A DNA stretch of 64,000 nucleotides from Blautia sp. (GCA_023664455.1 JAMPFM010000002.1:1-64000); one strand, 5' to 3'. Counted from the stretch's first letter, positions 1 to 9,057 are shown. Numbers and translations: made by a program. Notes: generated from the sequence alone by a model not told the origin.

Positions 1-157
1 ATTTTACTAAATTTTTCACTTCTTGTCTACTTTCTTTTACAATTATTTTCCGACCTGTTGTAAAAGAAAGCACTGTATCGGGAGTTTCCTCCACCAGTTC
101 CAGCAAATCCGGGTTCACCAAAACCTTAATTCCATTGATTTTCGTTACTTCTATCAT
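1..157 (-). CDS. flbD: FlbD-family flagellar protein (3' end outside window)
   Basis: This is the N-terminal 52 codons of a small protein that begins MIEVTKINGIKVLVNPDLLE and continues past the left edge. The opening (short beta-rich start, VNPDLLE, then TPDTVLSFTTGRKIIV) matches the FlbD/SwrD family, a protein of about 60-80 residues usually encoded between flgE and motA in Firmicutes. In Bacillus SwrD supports flagellar motor power; its molecular role here is inferred. The start is ATG at 157-155, preceded by a GGGGTGG ribosome site. It is the last gene of the fla/che run visible here, separated from flgE by a terminator-like hairpin. Confidence 0.8.
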   Translation of the reverse strand, partial: MIEVTKINGIKVLVNPDLLELVEETPDTVLSFTTGRKIIVKESRQEVKNLVK

Positions 158-246
158 TATGCTGCCACCCCTGTTTCCGGGCTGCCTTTTAAGGCTCTCT
201 ACTACTTTTCCTATGCCCTTCTTACTATTTTAGCACAGAAAAGAGA

Positions 247-272
247 AAAGAGGAACCCAAAAGTTCCTCTTT
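247..272 (-). terminator. Terminator-like hairpin between flgE and flbD
   Basis: On the minus strand AAAGAGGAAC and GTTCCTCTTT form a 10-bp perfect stem around a TTTTGG loop, followed by the pyrimidine run TCTCTTTTC. It lies just after the flgE stop codon. The T-run is interrupted, so it may act as a partial terminator or an mRNA 3' stabiliser and reduce transcription into flbD and the genes beyond the window. Confidence 0.6.
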
Positions 273-294
273 CTGTTAGAATTATTTGTAAATA

Positions 295-2349
295 TTATCT
301 CTTCAGATTGACAAGTTCTTCCAACATCGTATCGGAAACTGTGATAATTCTACTGTTTGCCTGGAATCCACGCTGGGTTGTAATCATTTCTGTAAATTCA
401 GAAGAAAGGTCTACGTTACTCATCTCTAAGACGCCGCTTGTCATATAGTCGCCGTTTTCTGAGATATCGCTTCCTACACCGTCAAACTCCCCGGAGTTCA
501 TGGTTGCAGAATAGAGGTTATCCCCCTGTTTTGCAAGACCGGCAGCATTGGCAAAGTTCGCTACTACAATCTGTCCTAACAATTTCGTCTGATTGTTATC
601 ATAGTATGCGGTAATCTTACCATCCTGGCCGACTTCAATCCCCGTCATCTCGCCGTTCTTTCTTCCAGCGCCGGAGTCGTCTTCCTTATCGCCGCTTGTA
701 ATCGCTGCGGTAGATTTGCCGCCGTTATTCAGGTTCAATACAGAAGAAAAGTCAATGTCAATATCGGTAAAGTGGGTCAGGGAAATGACTTCACCCTGTC
801 TGGAAGTAGCAGTTTCGCTGAAATTCAACGTTACCGTATCGTTATCCGTATTGCCGATATAGGAAAACTTTCCGTTATCCGTATTAAATACAAGCTGGTT
901 GCCCGTGTAAGTAAAGGTCTTCGTAATCTGCGCCTTGCCGTCGGGCGATATTGCCACAAAAGGCAGCGTATATTCGGTATTATCCGTATTGGCAAGACCG
1001 TATGCCTCCAGCGGGTCTGAGATATTTTCCCCGACGAAATACTTCTTCTGGGCGTCGTATTTTCCCGCCTTTGTCGCCTTAAATTCCTGTGAGAAATTCA
1101 TTTCCAGCGTTCCATCCGCCTTTACGTTAACGCTTTCCACCTTGACGCCGGGGAAGGATTTCTTCAACACTTCTTCCCAGTCCGCCACAGGGGAATTACT
1201 ATCTAATTCTATCGGCGTGCCATCCGCTTTCGTGCCGTGGTAACAATAGTTCGTTACTGATGTATTGACAGTCGCATTGGTCGGTCCATAAATCAGATTG
1301 AAGTTAGGCGCCTGCAGCTCACTCTTCTTTAATTCAATTTTTCCTTTTACAGTAACCGTATCCCCCGCAGCAACCGTATTGGCATCAGCATTGGTCGTAT
1401 TCACCGCCGTGCCGTTGATGTTGGCGATACTCGTCGTAATTGCCGCGTTAACTAACTGGCTTGTGCCGTATCCGTCTAAAATGTTCGCCGGATAATATTT
1501 CATATTATAAGTATTGGTAGCCGCATCATACTCCGCCGTATCCAGCAGGGAATAGAGGCTTGTGGTCGTAATTTTCTGCTCACCGCCGAAGGTTACGACT
1601 TCCTTGATGCTGCTCAGATTGTATTTCTCAACAAGGGATACCCCCGCGGAATCCAGAATATCATCCAGCTGTACATAATACTGTCCATCGCCATCCAAAT
1701 TGTGGGCGCTGAATTTCGCAGTATAGGAATATCCCAGGTTATCGAAGAAATTCAAGGTAATCGTCCTGCCCGCGGTCGTATTTAAAGCAGGATCCTGCTT
1801 ATCAATGATGCCCGCCGCATAAGCCTTCGTCGTAGATTCTGGCGGATAGGTCAGGTTCTCTTCCCTCATGACCCTAAGAGCGGATACCGTATCCGGCAGA
1901 ATCTCACCGCTCTCTTCATCAACCTGCCAGCCCATCACCGTATAACCGGTGGAAGACATTACCAGATTTCCCATACCGTCTATCGTAAAGGAACCGTCTC
2001 TTGTAAAGAAGTTCTGGGAACCGTTGCTGACAACGAAAAAAGAATCTCCTGTAATCATAATGTCGAATGGATTATTCGTAGACTGTGCGGACCCCGGCGT
2101 CGTAATCGCCGTAGAAATCGCGCCGGTCTTTGCGCCCAGACCGATCTGTCTGGCATTCGTACCGCCCCTGCCTGTCGCGCCATTTGCACCAGACGCCGCC
2201 TGTGTCGTCTGATAAAGTAAATCGCTGAATACCATAGACTGCGATTTGTAAGCTGTTGTGTTAACATTGGCAATATTATTACCAATAACGTCCATTCTTG
2301 TCTGGTGTGTTCTTAAACCTGCCACGCCAGAGAACAGTGATCTCATCAT
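295..2349 (-). CDS. flgE: Flagellar hook protein FlgE
   Basis: FlgE polymerises into the flagellar hook, the universal joint between rod and filament, after export by the flagellar type III system. The N-terminus (MRSLFSGVAGLRTHQTRMDV, then GNNIANVNTTAYK) is the conserved rod/hook-family coiled segment. The C-terminus (SNVDLSSEFTEMITTQRGFQ, then ANSRIITVSDTMLEELVNLKR) is the matching terminal helix. At 684 residues it is much longer than the roughly 400-residue enterobacterial protein; the extra length is in the middle, where surface domains vary. Two ATG codons (2349 and 2346) follow a strong AAGGAGG site, and either could be used. It lies downstream of flgD and the TIGR02530 gene, as in other clostridial fla operons. 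Confidence 0.95.
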   Translation of the reverse strand: MMRSLFSGVAGLRTHQTRMDVIGNNIANVNTTAYKSQSMVFSDLLYQTTQAASGANGATGRGGTNARQIGLGAKTGAISTAITTPGSAQSTNNPFDIMITGDSFFVVSNGSQNFFTRDGSFTIDGMGNLVMSSTGYTVMGWQVDEESGEILPDTVSALRVMREENLTYPPESTTKAYAAGIIDKQDPALNTTAGRTITLNFFDNLGYSYTAKFSAHNLDGDGQYYVQLDDILDSAGVSLVEKYNLSSIKEVVTFGGEQKITTTSLYSLLDTAEYDAATNTYNMKYYPANILDGYGTSQLVNAAITTSIANINGTAVNTTNADANTVAAGDTVTVKGKIELKKSELQAPNFNLIYGPTNATVNTSVTNYCYHGTKADGTPIELDSNSPVADWEEVLKKSFPGVKVESVNVKADGTLEMNFSQEFKATKAGKYDAQKKYFVGENISDPLEAYGLANTDNTEYTLPFVAISPDGKAQITKTFTYTGNQLVFNTDNGKFSYIGNTDNDTVTLNFSETATSRQGEVISLTHFTDIDIDFSSVLNLNNGGKSTAAITSGDKEDDSGAGRKNGEMTGIEVGQDGKITAYYDNNQTKLLGQIVVANFANAAGLAKQGDNLYSATMNSGEFDGVGSDISENGDYMTSGVLEMSNVDLSSEFTEMITTQRGFQANSRIITVSDTMLEELVNLKR

Positions 2350-2363
2350 AATGAATGACCTCC

Positions 2364-2408
2364 TTATATTGTGACGCGCCGTCTGTTCCTTCTGTCAGTC
2401 GGGAACAT
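2364..2408 (-). CDS. Possible 14-residue leader ORF before flgE
   Basis: A short ORF, MFPTDRRNRRRVTI, starts at an ATG 3 nt after a full AAGGAGG sequence (2412-2418). Its TAA stop merges with the ribosome site of flgE (TAAGGAGG). This layout would allow translational coupling to flgE. The short spacing and tiny size make it uncertain, and the AAGGAGG could have another use. The peptide is rich in arginine and resembles no family I know. Confidence 0.25.
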   Translation of the reverse strand: MFPTDRRNRRRVTI

Positions 2409-2428
2409 AAGCCTCCTTAAAGGTCCGG

Positions 2429-2833
2429 CTAAATAATAACGGCTCCGTCGATATTTGTAAATACATTTTCATCTGCTTCTGTCTGATCCATTGCCGTAAT
2501 GACCGTATGATTCGGTACATTTACGATAAAAGCAAGGGAATCGACAATTACTAATGACTCATTAATTCCTTTCGCACCGGCTTTTGCTGCTCCCAGATTC
2601 AGGCGTTCTACCTGTTCCGAGGTCAGTTCGATATTCCTGTCTACCAGTCTGTTTGCGGCATGTTTGGAAAATTTTACTTCTTCCGCCTGCGGAGCTTTCG
2701 TCTTCTGGGATAAAATATCCTGGAAATTCAGTCCGTCGCCCGGCAAAGTATTTTTCTGCACCCGCTTGTTCTGGTTCAGGTATCTGTCTTGTAACTGCTC
2801 CAAGGAAAGGAATCCGTTGTTCTGAATCTTCAT
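2429..2833 (-). CDS. Flagellar operon protein of the TIGR02530 type
   Basis: This 134-residue protein lies between flgD and flgE, the usual position of the conserved Firmicutes flagellar operon protein family TIGR02530. The second half (VKFSKHAANRLVDRNIELTS, then LGAAKAGAKGINESLVIVD and VPNHTVITAMD) carries the recognisable conserved pattern. The N-terminal 40 residues are polar and probably disordered. No signal peptide or membrane segment is seen. The molecular function is not established; hook assembly or hook-length control is inferred only from its constant position. The start at 2833 has a GGAGGAGAAAGG site upstream. Confidence 0.8.
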   Translation of the reverse strand: MKIQNNGFLSLEQLQDRYLNQNKRVQKNTLPGDGLNFQDILSQKTKAPQAEEVKFSKHAANRLVDRNIELTSEQVERLNLGAAKAGAKGINESLVIVDSLAFIVNVPNHTVITAMDQTEADENVFTNIDGAVII

Positions 2834-2865
2834 ACCTTTCTCCTCCTTGAGATTACTGTGTATCC

Positions 2866-3549
2866 TTACTCTGTATCAGTATCAGTGTCTGCATTGTCAT
2901 CATCCGTGACGCCAGCTAATTTTTTCAGTTCTTCCATCCTGTCTACATATTTCTTCAGACCGGTTACATAATCTGTTGCGATAAACTTCTTCTCATAATC
3001 CGTCATATTCTGATAGGTCTCGTTAATGCCCTCAACCGCTTCCCTATCGTCTATTGTCAGAAGTGCGAGTACCGGAAGTTTCTTATAAGTATTCAAAAAT
3101 TCTGCTGCTTTCTTATATGCCGCCAGATAATTCGGGTCTGCTACGGTATTCAGATCATCCATCGAATATAACTCGCCATTGATGGAAAGATATGCTTTGT
3201 TGTTTTCATAAACAACATAATCCACATTACCCTGTACCGTAACCGTTTTTCCTGAGGAATCCGCTACCTCCATCAATACGGTCTGCCCTACTAACTGGGA
3301 AGCCCTCGCCAGTTCCAGTGAACCGCTCATGTTCTGCATCTGCTCTAACTCTGAGAAGGTCGCATACTGGGAAATGTACTCCGTATTGGAAGTCGGCTCT
3401 AAGGGATCCTGATATTTCATCTGCGCTACCAGAAGTTGTAAAAACTGGTCTTTGCTGACTGTGGAATTGCTTGTTTTGTGCGTGCCCTGCGCCAGGGATG
3501 CTGCGGAATTAGACTCTACAAGTTTTCCGTTTTCTACTGCTCCAATCAT
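2866..3549 (-). CDS. flgD: Flagellar hook capping protein FlgD
   Basis: FlgD forms the cap scaffold on which hook subunits assemble and is later discarded. The conserved FlgD core is clear at about residues 30-80: STVSKDQFLQLLVAQMKYQD, then PLEPTSNTEYISQYATFSELEQM. The middle (ASQLVGQTVLMEV) also fits. The C-terminal part, after about residue 130, is unlike the usual Tudor/Fn3-like FlgD tail: it is helical, lysine-rich and ends in an aspartate/threonine tract. The start at 3549 has AAGGAG seven bases upstream. It follows fliK by about 100 bp. Confidence 0.92.
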   Translation of the reverse strand: MIGAVENGKLVESNSAASLAQGTHKTSNSTVSKDQFLQLLVAQMKYQDPLEPTSNTEYISQYATFSELEQMQNMSGSLELARASQLVGQTVLMEVADSSGKTVTVQGNVDYVVYENNKAYLSINGELYSMDDLNTVADPNYLAAYKKAAEFLNTYKKLPVLALLTIDDREAVEGINETYQNMTDYEKKFIATDYVTGLKKYVDRMEELKKLAGVTDDDNADTDTDTE

Positions 3550-3650
3550 AGTTTAGCTCCTTTCGCAATTTCTTGTTTGTTTCTTAATTTGTTTCTTGTT
3601 CCAGTCTTTTTCAGTTCGTTTCTGCTTGGGGACTGCGCCCTTTCACTCAT

Positions 3651-5201
3651 TTACGCTGTGTAATCCACCGTATTACCGCTATTTGCCATCATCTCTGCGG
3701 CAATTCTCTCGGAATCGTCCATATCCTCCGGCAGTTCTTCCAAATCCAGCTCGTTTAAGTTGATTCTTCTACGGCTCTTCCTGGATTCTTCCTGATTGCC
3801 CGGCGCATTCCCGCCATCATTTGAGAAGCTCTGTCCGAAACGGTAATCGCCTACGGATACTTCCACCGCGTTCACTTTGATGCCCTGTTCCTCAAACTGC
3901 GTCTTCAACTGCACAATCTGACCTTCAATCGCCGATTTCACCGCTTCATTCTGTGCCGTGAAATGTGCCGTAATCATGCCGTCTTTTGAAGCTATCTGGA
4001 CATTGACTGTTCCAAGGCTTGCGGGATGCAACTGCAATTCCAGCTCCTGTACGTCGCCTTTCAGATTAATCTTTAAGTACTCCGTAATCTGGTTCATGAT
4101 ATCTTCCGTGCTGACAAAACGCTCTACGACAGGCTGGGGCGCTTCATTGATTCCCAGCTGTTCTATCGGGGTCTGCATTACAAATCCGTTTGTTTCCCTG
4201 CCTTCACCCTCTTTATGATGGTTCTGCGTCTCGGATTCCTGCTTGTTTTGCAGCCTTGACGGTTCGGTGATTTCCGCTTTTACGGTTTCCTGTCCGCTTA
4301 CGTCATCCACGGTCACTTTGACGGAAACGGTCTCGCCGTCTTCATGTACCACGACTGCATAATCTTTCGCACCCTCCATAACTGGCGCCTCATCCGTCCC
4401 GTCTTCCGTCATCTGTGCCAGAAGCTCCTGCGGGACGTCCGCCCCAGTCTCTACGACTGATAAATCGGCAATCAGCGTATTCACTTCTTCGTCAGAAAGC
4501 CCAAGTTCTGCGCCTAACTCCTCTAAGGTCATTTCCACTGTGTCTAAAAGATTCTGGAAATGTCCGTACAGTTCGCCGTCCGTAACGATGGAAAGATAAT
4601 CCTCATTTCCAGATAATGTCAGCAGAAGCTGTTTCATGTTCTCAGGAACCAATAGCTGTACTGCGCTAAGCCCTAAGACCTCCATTACTTCCTCCACTTC
4701 TTCCACGGAAATGCCCATTTGTTCCGCTACCGCTTCCACCAGTTTCTCACCGGCTTCCACTACGGCTTCTTCCTGCGCGGAAAGTTCTTCCCCGGCGACG
4801 TCTTTCTCTGAGACATTCTTTTCTGCGGCGCTTTGCTCTGTCTGCCCTGCAGCGTCCTTTTCCGATACGGGAGTCTTCCCTGCTTCTGCAGCCGTATCCG
4901 TTTTTGCCGCTGTATCCGGTTTCGCAGTTACGTCCGCTTTGGAAGTTTTGACTGATACGACGCCTGTAGTCATGGTTTTACCCACTGTCGCTGTCGCTTT
5001 CGTATTTGCACTGTTAGACGTCTGAACATCCGCCGTCCGGTTTTCCTGTGCATTCATACGGTTCATAACCTGACCGAAGCTGTCCGCTCCTGCATCTTCC
5101 TGTCTCGTCTGCGCGGCATTCTGATAATTCTGAACGTTTGCAGCCTGATTCACAATGTTTGTGAGCGCCTTCAGGCTGTTGTTCACAGGTAAGCTTGCCA
5201 T
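3651..5201 (-). CDS. fliK: Flagellar hook-length control protein FliK
   Basis: FliK is the secreted molecular ruler that stops hook growth and switches export specificity from hook to filament subunits. The C-terminal FliK domain is clear around residues 380-450: LQLHPASLGTVNVQI, MITAHFTAQNEAVKSAIE and LKTQFEEQGIKVNAVEVSVG. The N-terminal 300 residues are low-complexity, rich in Ala, Glu, Thr and Val, as expected of a flexible ruler. Positions 60-150 are a Thr/Ala/Lys/Glu-rich tract. The ATG at 5201 follows AAGGAGG. It sits between the MotE-like gene and flgD, with 233 bp of noncoding DNA upstream. Confidence 0.9.
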   Translation of the reverse strand: MASLPVNNSLKALTNIVNQAANVQNYQNAAQTRQEDAGADSFGQVMNRMNAQENRTADVQTSNSANTKATATVGKTMTTGVVSVKTSKADVTAKPDTAAKTDTAAEAGKTPVSEKDAAGQTEQSAAEKNVSEKDVAGEELSAQEEAVVEAGEKLVEAVAEQMGISVEEVEEVMEVLGLSAVQLLVPENMKQLLLTLSGNEDYLSIVTDGELYGHFQNLLDTVEMTLEELGAELGLSDEEVNTLIADLSVVETGADVPQELLAQMTEDGTDEAPVMEGAKDYAVVVHEDGETVSVKVTVDDVSGQETVKAEITEPSRLQNKQESETQNHHKEGEGRETNGFVMQTPIEQLGINEAPQPVVERFVSTEDIMNQITEYLKINLKGDVQELELQLHPASLGTVNVQIASKDGMITAHFTAQNEAVKSAIEGQIVQLKTQFEEQGIKVNAVEVSVGDYRFGQSFSNDGGNAPGNQEESRKSRRRINLNELDLEELPEDMDDSERIAAEMMANSGNTVDYTA

Positions 5202-5255
5202 TTACCTTCCTCCTTCCTTTAGTTTTCAAGGTTCACCGCCTTATGGCGTGTATCT

Positions 5256-5291
5256 GGCAGTTTCAGATTTTCTATAAACTTCCAAACTGCC
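5256..5291 (-). other. Inverted repeat upstream of fliK
   Basis: GGCAGTTT and AAACTGCC (8 bp) flank a 20-base AT-rich loop in the fliK leader. Nearby on the same strand there is a smaller GCGTG/CACGC hairpin around 5310-5325 and an AT-rich TATATAAT tract. No uridine run follows, so it is not a clear terminator. The 233-bp spacer 5202-5434 otherwise holds nothing I can name; a weak internal promoter is possible but its -35 is poor. Confidence 0.4.
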
Positions 5292-5434
5292 TTTTATATA
5301 AAGCGTGAAGTCCACGCATTATATACAACTATAATATATATCGTTATCTTCAGGTTTTTTCTAAAGGGATACCCGCAAAAATAAGCTGTGTATTTTCTGA
5401 CAGGAAGCCGCCACGCCTACTATCTATCTTCCGC

Positions 5435-6301
5435 TTAATCGGGATCCATGATTCTCGTCAGTCTCGCCGCAATTTCCGCATCCATCGCTGCCAGGATATT
5501 TCCCCTGTCTTCTGCGCTTAACTGCTTCAATATCTTCGCCGCCAAGTCCATATCCCCGGTCATTTCCTCAAAGATACCCGCCGCCGCCGCAGGTTCCATT
5601 TCTGCAAACGCCTGGGCATAATCTTCCAGCTCTGCGTTTACCTGGACCTGTTCCACGACTTGCTTATAAAGATATTCCGCATTGGTGGGGTCTATTGCTT
5701 CATAATATTTCTGATATTCTTCCGGATCCGGCGCATTGTCCGCATAAATGACTTCTTCATAAAATTCTGTCCTGATTCTTTCAAACTCTATCTGCGCATC
5801 CTCGAAAGTCTGTAGTCTTTCCACTTCCGCCCGCAGCTCTTCCAATTCTTCCGAATCTACATTCTGGGAAGACTGCGCCTGTTCCAGTTCCAGCTCCAGC
5901 TCCCTGATATAATCAACCGCCTCCCGCAGACTTGTATAACCGCCGTAAGCTTCCTCATCATCCGTGGAAATTACGCTTTCCGAAGGAAGGATTTTATTAA
6001 TCACAGGCACGTCCTTTAAAACGGGCGCCAGCACATTCGAGCCGAAACCGCCCACATCCAGCTTCACTAACAGACAGAGAATCCCAATCCAGATAATTAC
6101 AATAACAAGTGTTACGAAAAAGACGGATATCCCGCCCGCCTCGTCGTCTTCTAACTCCGCTTCCTGTGCGGAAATTTCTTTCGCACGCTTTTTTGCTTCC
6201 TTTTTCTGGGCTTTCTGGTCGCTCTTTATTTTTTTACGCTCTTCTTTCAGCCTTTTTTTCTCGGCTTCGGTATCTACAACTCCATTCAACATGTCCGCCA
6301 T
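5435..6301 (-). CDS. MotE/YlxF-like protein: membrane anchor, coiled coil, MgtE N-terminal-like domain
   Basis: This 288-residue protein has a charged N-terminus (about 1-55, Lys/Glu-rich), one membrane segment near residues 58-80 (ISVFFVTLVIVIIWIGILCLL), a coiled coil around 130-180, and a C-terminal MgtE-N/FliG-like helical domain (MEPAAAAGIFEEMTGDMDLA, ILKQLSAEDRGNILAAMD). The architecture and position between fliJ and fliK match YlxF/MotE proteins, which in other bacteria help stator or motor assembly. That role is inferred. The start at 6301 has GGGGATAG upstream, and the gene lies 4 bp after fliJ, so the two are probably co-translated. Confidence 0.8.
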   Translation of the reverse strand: MADMLNGVVDTEAEKKRLKEERKKIKSDQKAQKKEAKKRAKEISAQEAELEDDEAGGISVFFVTLVIVIIWIGILCLLVKLDVGGFGSNVLAPVLKDVPVINKILPSESVISTDDEEAYGGYTSLREAVDYIRELELELEQAQSSQNVDSEELEELRAEVERLQTFEDAQIEFERIRTEFYEEVIYADNAPDPEEYQKYYEAIDPTNAEYLYKQVVEQVQVNAELEDYAQAFAEMEPAAAAGIFEEMTGDMDLAAKILKQLSAEDRGNILAAMDAEIAARLTRIMDPD

Positions 6302-6305
6302 TGCT

Positions 6306-6752
6306 CTATCCCCTTTTTTGTCCGTAGGTATAACTTGTCAGTTCATCGATTTCCTTGCTTTCTTTTGCATTTTCTTCTCTCATGAACTGCTCAAACGCTT
6401 TCTCACGCAGCCGTTCCTGCATCTTGCGCTCCTTCATGACTTCCTGCAGCTTTTCCCTCGCCTCTTCTACTTTTCCTTCCGCTTTTGCTACATTTTCTTT
6501 CTGTATCCCTATAAATTCATCCATCCGCGCAAGGGCATATTCGTTATCCCGCAGACTCTGTACTTTCAAAGCATCCTTTCGCAGTTTCCTGCCATCTTCT
6601 AGATAATTCTCTTTTCTGTCATAGAGCAGACCCAGACGTTCTTCCTCTTCCAGTAACCGCCGCTGCGCCTGCCCCAGCTCCATTTTCGCCTGATTTTCCA
6701 TCTGGTTTTTGATATTCAGGATACTCTGCATCCTGTATACGAATTTTGCCAT
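6306..6752 (-). CDS. fliJ: Flagellar export chaperone FliJ
   Basis: FliJ is a small coiled-coil protein that sits as a central stalk in the FliI ATPase ring and escorts export chaperones. This 148-residue product is nearly all charged helix, starting AKFVYRMQSILNIKNQMENQ, the typical FliJ opening, with heptad-like Glu/Lys/Arg spacing to about residue 125. The ATG at 6752 follows GAGGG. It follows fliI, with an 87-bp gap that contains a copy of the palindromic intergenic repeat. Confidence 0.85.
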   Translation of the reverse strand: MAKFVYRMQSILNIKNQMENQAKMELGQAQRRLLEEEERLGLLYDRKENYLEDGRKLRKDALKVQSLRDNEYALARMDEFIGIQKENVAKAEGKVEEAREKLQEVMKERKMQERLREKAFEQFMREENAKESKEIDELTSYTYGQKRG

Positions 6753-6770
6753 GCGCCCTCAGTCTTTCTC

Positions 6771-6844
6771 ACAAGAAAACCGCTACGCGATTATCTTGGG
6801 AAGAATGCTTCGCATTCTTCCGCATCGTCGTGCAATTTCTTATT
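6771..6844. repeat. Palindromic intergenic repeat, copy A (fliI-fliJ)
   Basis: The plus strand reads ACAAGAAAACCGCTACGCGA, then TTATCTTGGG, then AAGAATGCTTCGCATTCTTC and GCAATTTCTTATT. It contains the sub-hairpin GAATGC/GCATTC, and AAGAAA and TTTCTT at the two ends can pair. Related copies occur at 17925-18001, 36846-36951, 36992-37020 (degenerate) and 54577-54595 (half unit). This copy overlaps the fliI stop codon by about five bases. Confidence 0.7.
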
Positions 6845-8150
6845 CAATAAATAATGCTTCCAACAATTCCAACTCCTGCGCATAATCAAACCGGCTTTCC
6901 ACATCCTGCATCAGATATTCGTTGACCGCATCAATTTTCTCAATCGCATAGTCGATATCCCGGTTACTGCCGCTTTTATATGCGCCGATATTAATCAAAT
7001 CCTCCGCCTCATGATAGGTTGCAAGCACATTTTTCAGTTTGCCCGCCGCCACTTTATGCTCTGCCGGCACAATCTGGCTCATGCACCGGGAAATACTCTG
7101 CAAAACGTCAATCGCCGGATAGTGGTTTTTATGCGCTAATTTCCTGTCCAACATAATATGTCCGTCCAGGATACTTCTTGCGGTATCCGTTATCGGCTCG
7201 TTAAAATCATCCCCGTCTACCAATACTGTATAAAGTCCGGTAATAGATCCTTTGGCGGAACGCCCCGCGCGCTCAAGAAGCTTCGGCATCTCAGAATATA
7301 CACTCGGCGGATATCCCCTCGATACGGGCGGTTCGCCGCTTGCTAAGCCTATTTCCCTCTGTGCCATAGAAAAACGGGTCAGAGAATCCATCATTAATAA
7401 GACGTCCTTCCCCTGATCCCTGAAATACTCGGCAATCGCCGTCGCCGTCTGCGCCGCTTTCTTTCTTTCCATCGCCGGTTTGTCTGAGGTCGCAACCACA
7501 ACTACGGAACGCCTCATCCCTTCCGGTCCCAAATCCCTCTCGATAAATTCCCGCACTTCCCTGCCGCGCTCGCCGATTAAGGCAATCACGTTGATGTCTG
7601 CCTTCGTATTTCTGGCAAACATTCCCATTAGGGTAGACTTTCCAACCCCGGAGCCTGCAAAAATGCCGATTCTCTGTCCTTTTCCAACAGTCATCAGCCC
7701 ATCTACCGCCTTCACACCGAGCGGCAGTATCTCATCTATGATTTCTCTTTCCATTGCCGCCGGCGGAGCTGCTTCCATCGGATAACTGACATACTGCCCT
7801 TCGTCAGCTTCTAACTCTTCACTCCTGCCAAGCCCGTCCAATACTTTCCCTAACAGGGAATCGCTTACCTGTACAGACAGCGGCATTCCCATATTTTCCA
7901 CCATACACCCGCTGCCGATTCCTTCCGTCTTCTCAAAAGGCATCAGCAGGGTTTTGCGTTCCTTAAAACCGACTACTTCCGACATAATCGGCGGTAACTG
8001 CTTATCCGCCGGATAGATTCTGCACAAATCGCCGAGTCTCGCTTCCGGTCCTGCGGACTCTATCGTAAGTCCTACCACATTTTCCACGCGTCCCATGCTC
8101 TTAAAAAATTGATTATCCATCAATTTAGTATATTTCACAAAATCAATCAT
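6840..8150 (-). CDS. fliI: Flagellum-specific export ATPase FliI
   Basis: FliI is the hexameric ATPase that energises and orders export of flagellar subunits. The Walker A GSGVGKST is near residue 165, Walker B (VLLMMDSLTRF) near 250, with GERGREVREFIERDLG between them and the VLVDGDDFNEPI motif after. I chose the ATG at 8150: it is preceded by GAGGAAGAGG and gives 436 residues. An upstream in-frame ATG at 8180 would add ten residues (MKKPWTEEEV) and overlap fliH, and is less likely. The gene follows fliH directly, probably with coupled translation. Confidence 0.95.
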   Translation of the reverse strand: MIDFVKYTKLMDNQFFKSMGRVENVVGLTIESAGPEARLGDLCRIYPADKQLPPIMSEVVGFKERKTLLMPFEKTEGIGSGCMVENMGMPLSVQVSDSLLGKVLDGLGRSEELEADEGQYVSYPMEAAPPAAMEREIIDEILPLGVKAVDGLMTVGKGQRIGIFAGSGVGKSTLMGMFARNTKADINVIALIGERGREVREFIERDLGPEGMRRSVVVVATSDKPAMERKKAAQTATAIAEYFRDQGKDVLLMMDSLTRFSMAQREIGLASGEPPVSRGYPPSVYSEMPKLLERAGRSAKGSITGLYTVLVDGDDFNEPITDTARSILDGHIMLDRKLAHKNHYPAIDVLQSISRCMSQIVPAEHKVAAGKLKNVLATYHEAEDLINIGAYKSGSNRDIDYAIEKIDAVNEYLMQDVESRFDYAQELELLEALFIE

Positions 8151-8160
8151 AACCTCTTCC

Positions 8161-9057
8161 TCAGTCCACGGTTTTTTCAAAAGACAACAGCCTGAGTTTC
8201 TTCGTCAGTTCCTCTAACTGGGTTCCTACACCACAGTCAAAAATGCCGCCGTCCGTCTCAATCATGCATTCATTTTTGCGGAGCGTGATATCTTCTACAA
8301 CTTCCACGACGCCGCGTCCGCTTACCGCGCCTTCCGTCAGCGCCTTTTTCTGCATATTCACATAGGGATAATCCTCTTTAGAAACATGCACAATAAAGGT
8401 TCTGCTGCTCTCTATCTTGCGCAGCGTCGAATCGACCAGATGTACCAGAATGTCCCTTTCGTTTTCTAAGTCCGTCTGGAAAATATGCTGATAAACCGCG
8501 GTAATCGTATCGATAAACTGCGGTTCCAGCTCGTCAATCAACTGATTATATTCCTCCTGCATCCTGGCGCGTTCCCGGTTCAGCTCTTCCCTCATCTGGG
8601 CAGCTTCCGCCTGCGCCCGCCGCAGTCCTTCTTCGTAGCCGGCATTTCTGCCCTCTTCCAGGACTTCCTGCCTTTCCGCCTCGATTTCCGCCCGCGCAGA
8701 CTGTTTGTACTGCTCGATTTCCGCTCTGGCAGCTTCCTTCTCGGCGTCGATCTGTGCCTGGATTTCTTCTAGGCTTGGTCCTTCCGGTTCCGGCTCTTCC
8801 TGCGGTTTTATCACATTACCGCTTTCGGTATCTCCCTCATAATCCGCGGCGTCGATTCGTTCCCCGCCAAGACCGCTTCTAAAGCCGTCACCATCGTCTT
8901 CCGCTTCTCCACCGTTTCTTCTCAATTCCGCTTCCAGTTCTTCCATCCTGCGGGCAATGCGGGAATTACTGTCAATCACGCATTTATCCTCTTCCTGCAG
9001 CACAAACCAATGCGATTTATAAATATTTGTATTGGGTCTGAAAATATTACTAGACAA
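8161..9057 (-). CDS. fliH: Flagellar assembly protein FliH
   Basis: FliH binds FliI and links it to the export gate and C-ring. The 298-residue product has an acidic N-terminal region, a long Ala/Glu/Arg-rich coiled coil (residues about 95-165, with AEIEQYKQSARAEIEAERQE) and a C-terminal FliH/HrpE-like domain (VHLVDSTLRKIESSRTFIVH, then LRKNECMIETDGGIFDCGVG). The start appears to be TTG at 9057-9055, overlapping the 3' end of fliG by 8 bp, with GGTGACGAG upstream. TTG starts recur in this genome (comM, pilO, rpsT, sigK). Confidence 0.88.
   Translation of the reverse strand: MSSNIFRPNTNIYKSHWFVLQEEDKCVIDSNSRIARRMEELEAELRRNGGEAEDDGDGFRSGLGGERIDAADYEGDTESGNVIKPQEEPEPEGPSLEEIQAQIDAEKEAARAEIEQYKQSARAEIEAERQEVLEEGRNAGYEEGLRRAQAEAAQMREELNRERARMQEEYNQLIDELEPQFIDTITAVYQHIFQTDLENERDILVHLVDSTLRKIESSRTFIVHVSKEDYPYVNMQKKALTEGAVSGRGVVEVVEDITLRKNECMIETDGGIFDCGVGTQLEELTKKLRLLSFEKTVD

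Noticed and set aside
5964..6602. 212-residue plus-strand frame
   Set aside because: Antisense to the MotE-like and fliJ genes; its Phe/Ser-rich composition reflects Lys/Glu coiled-coil codons.
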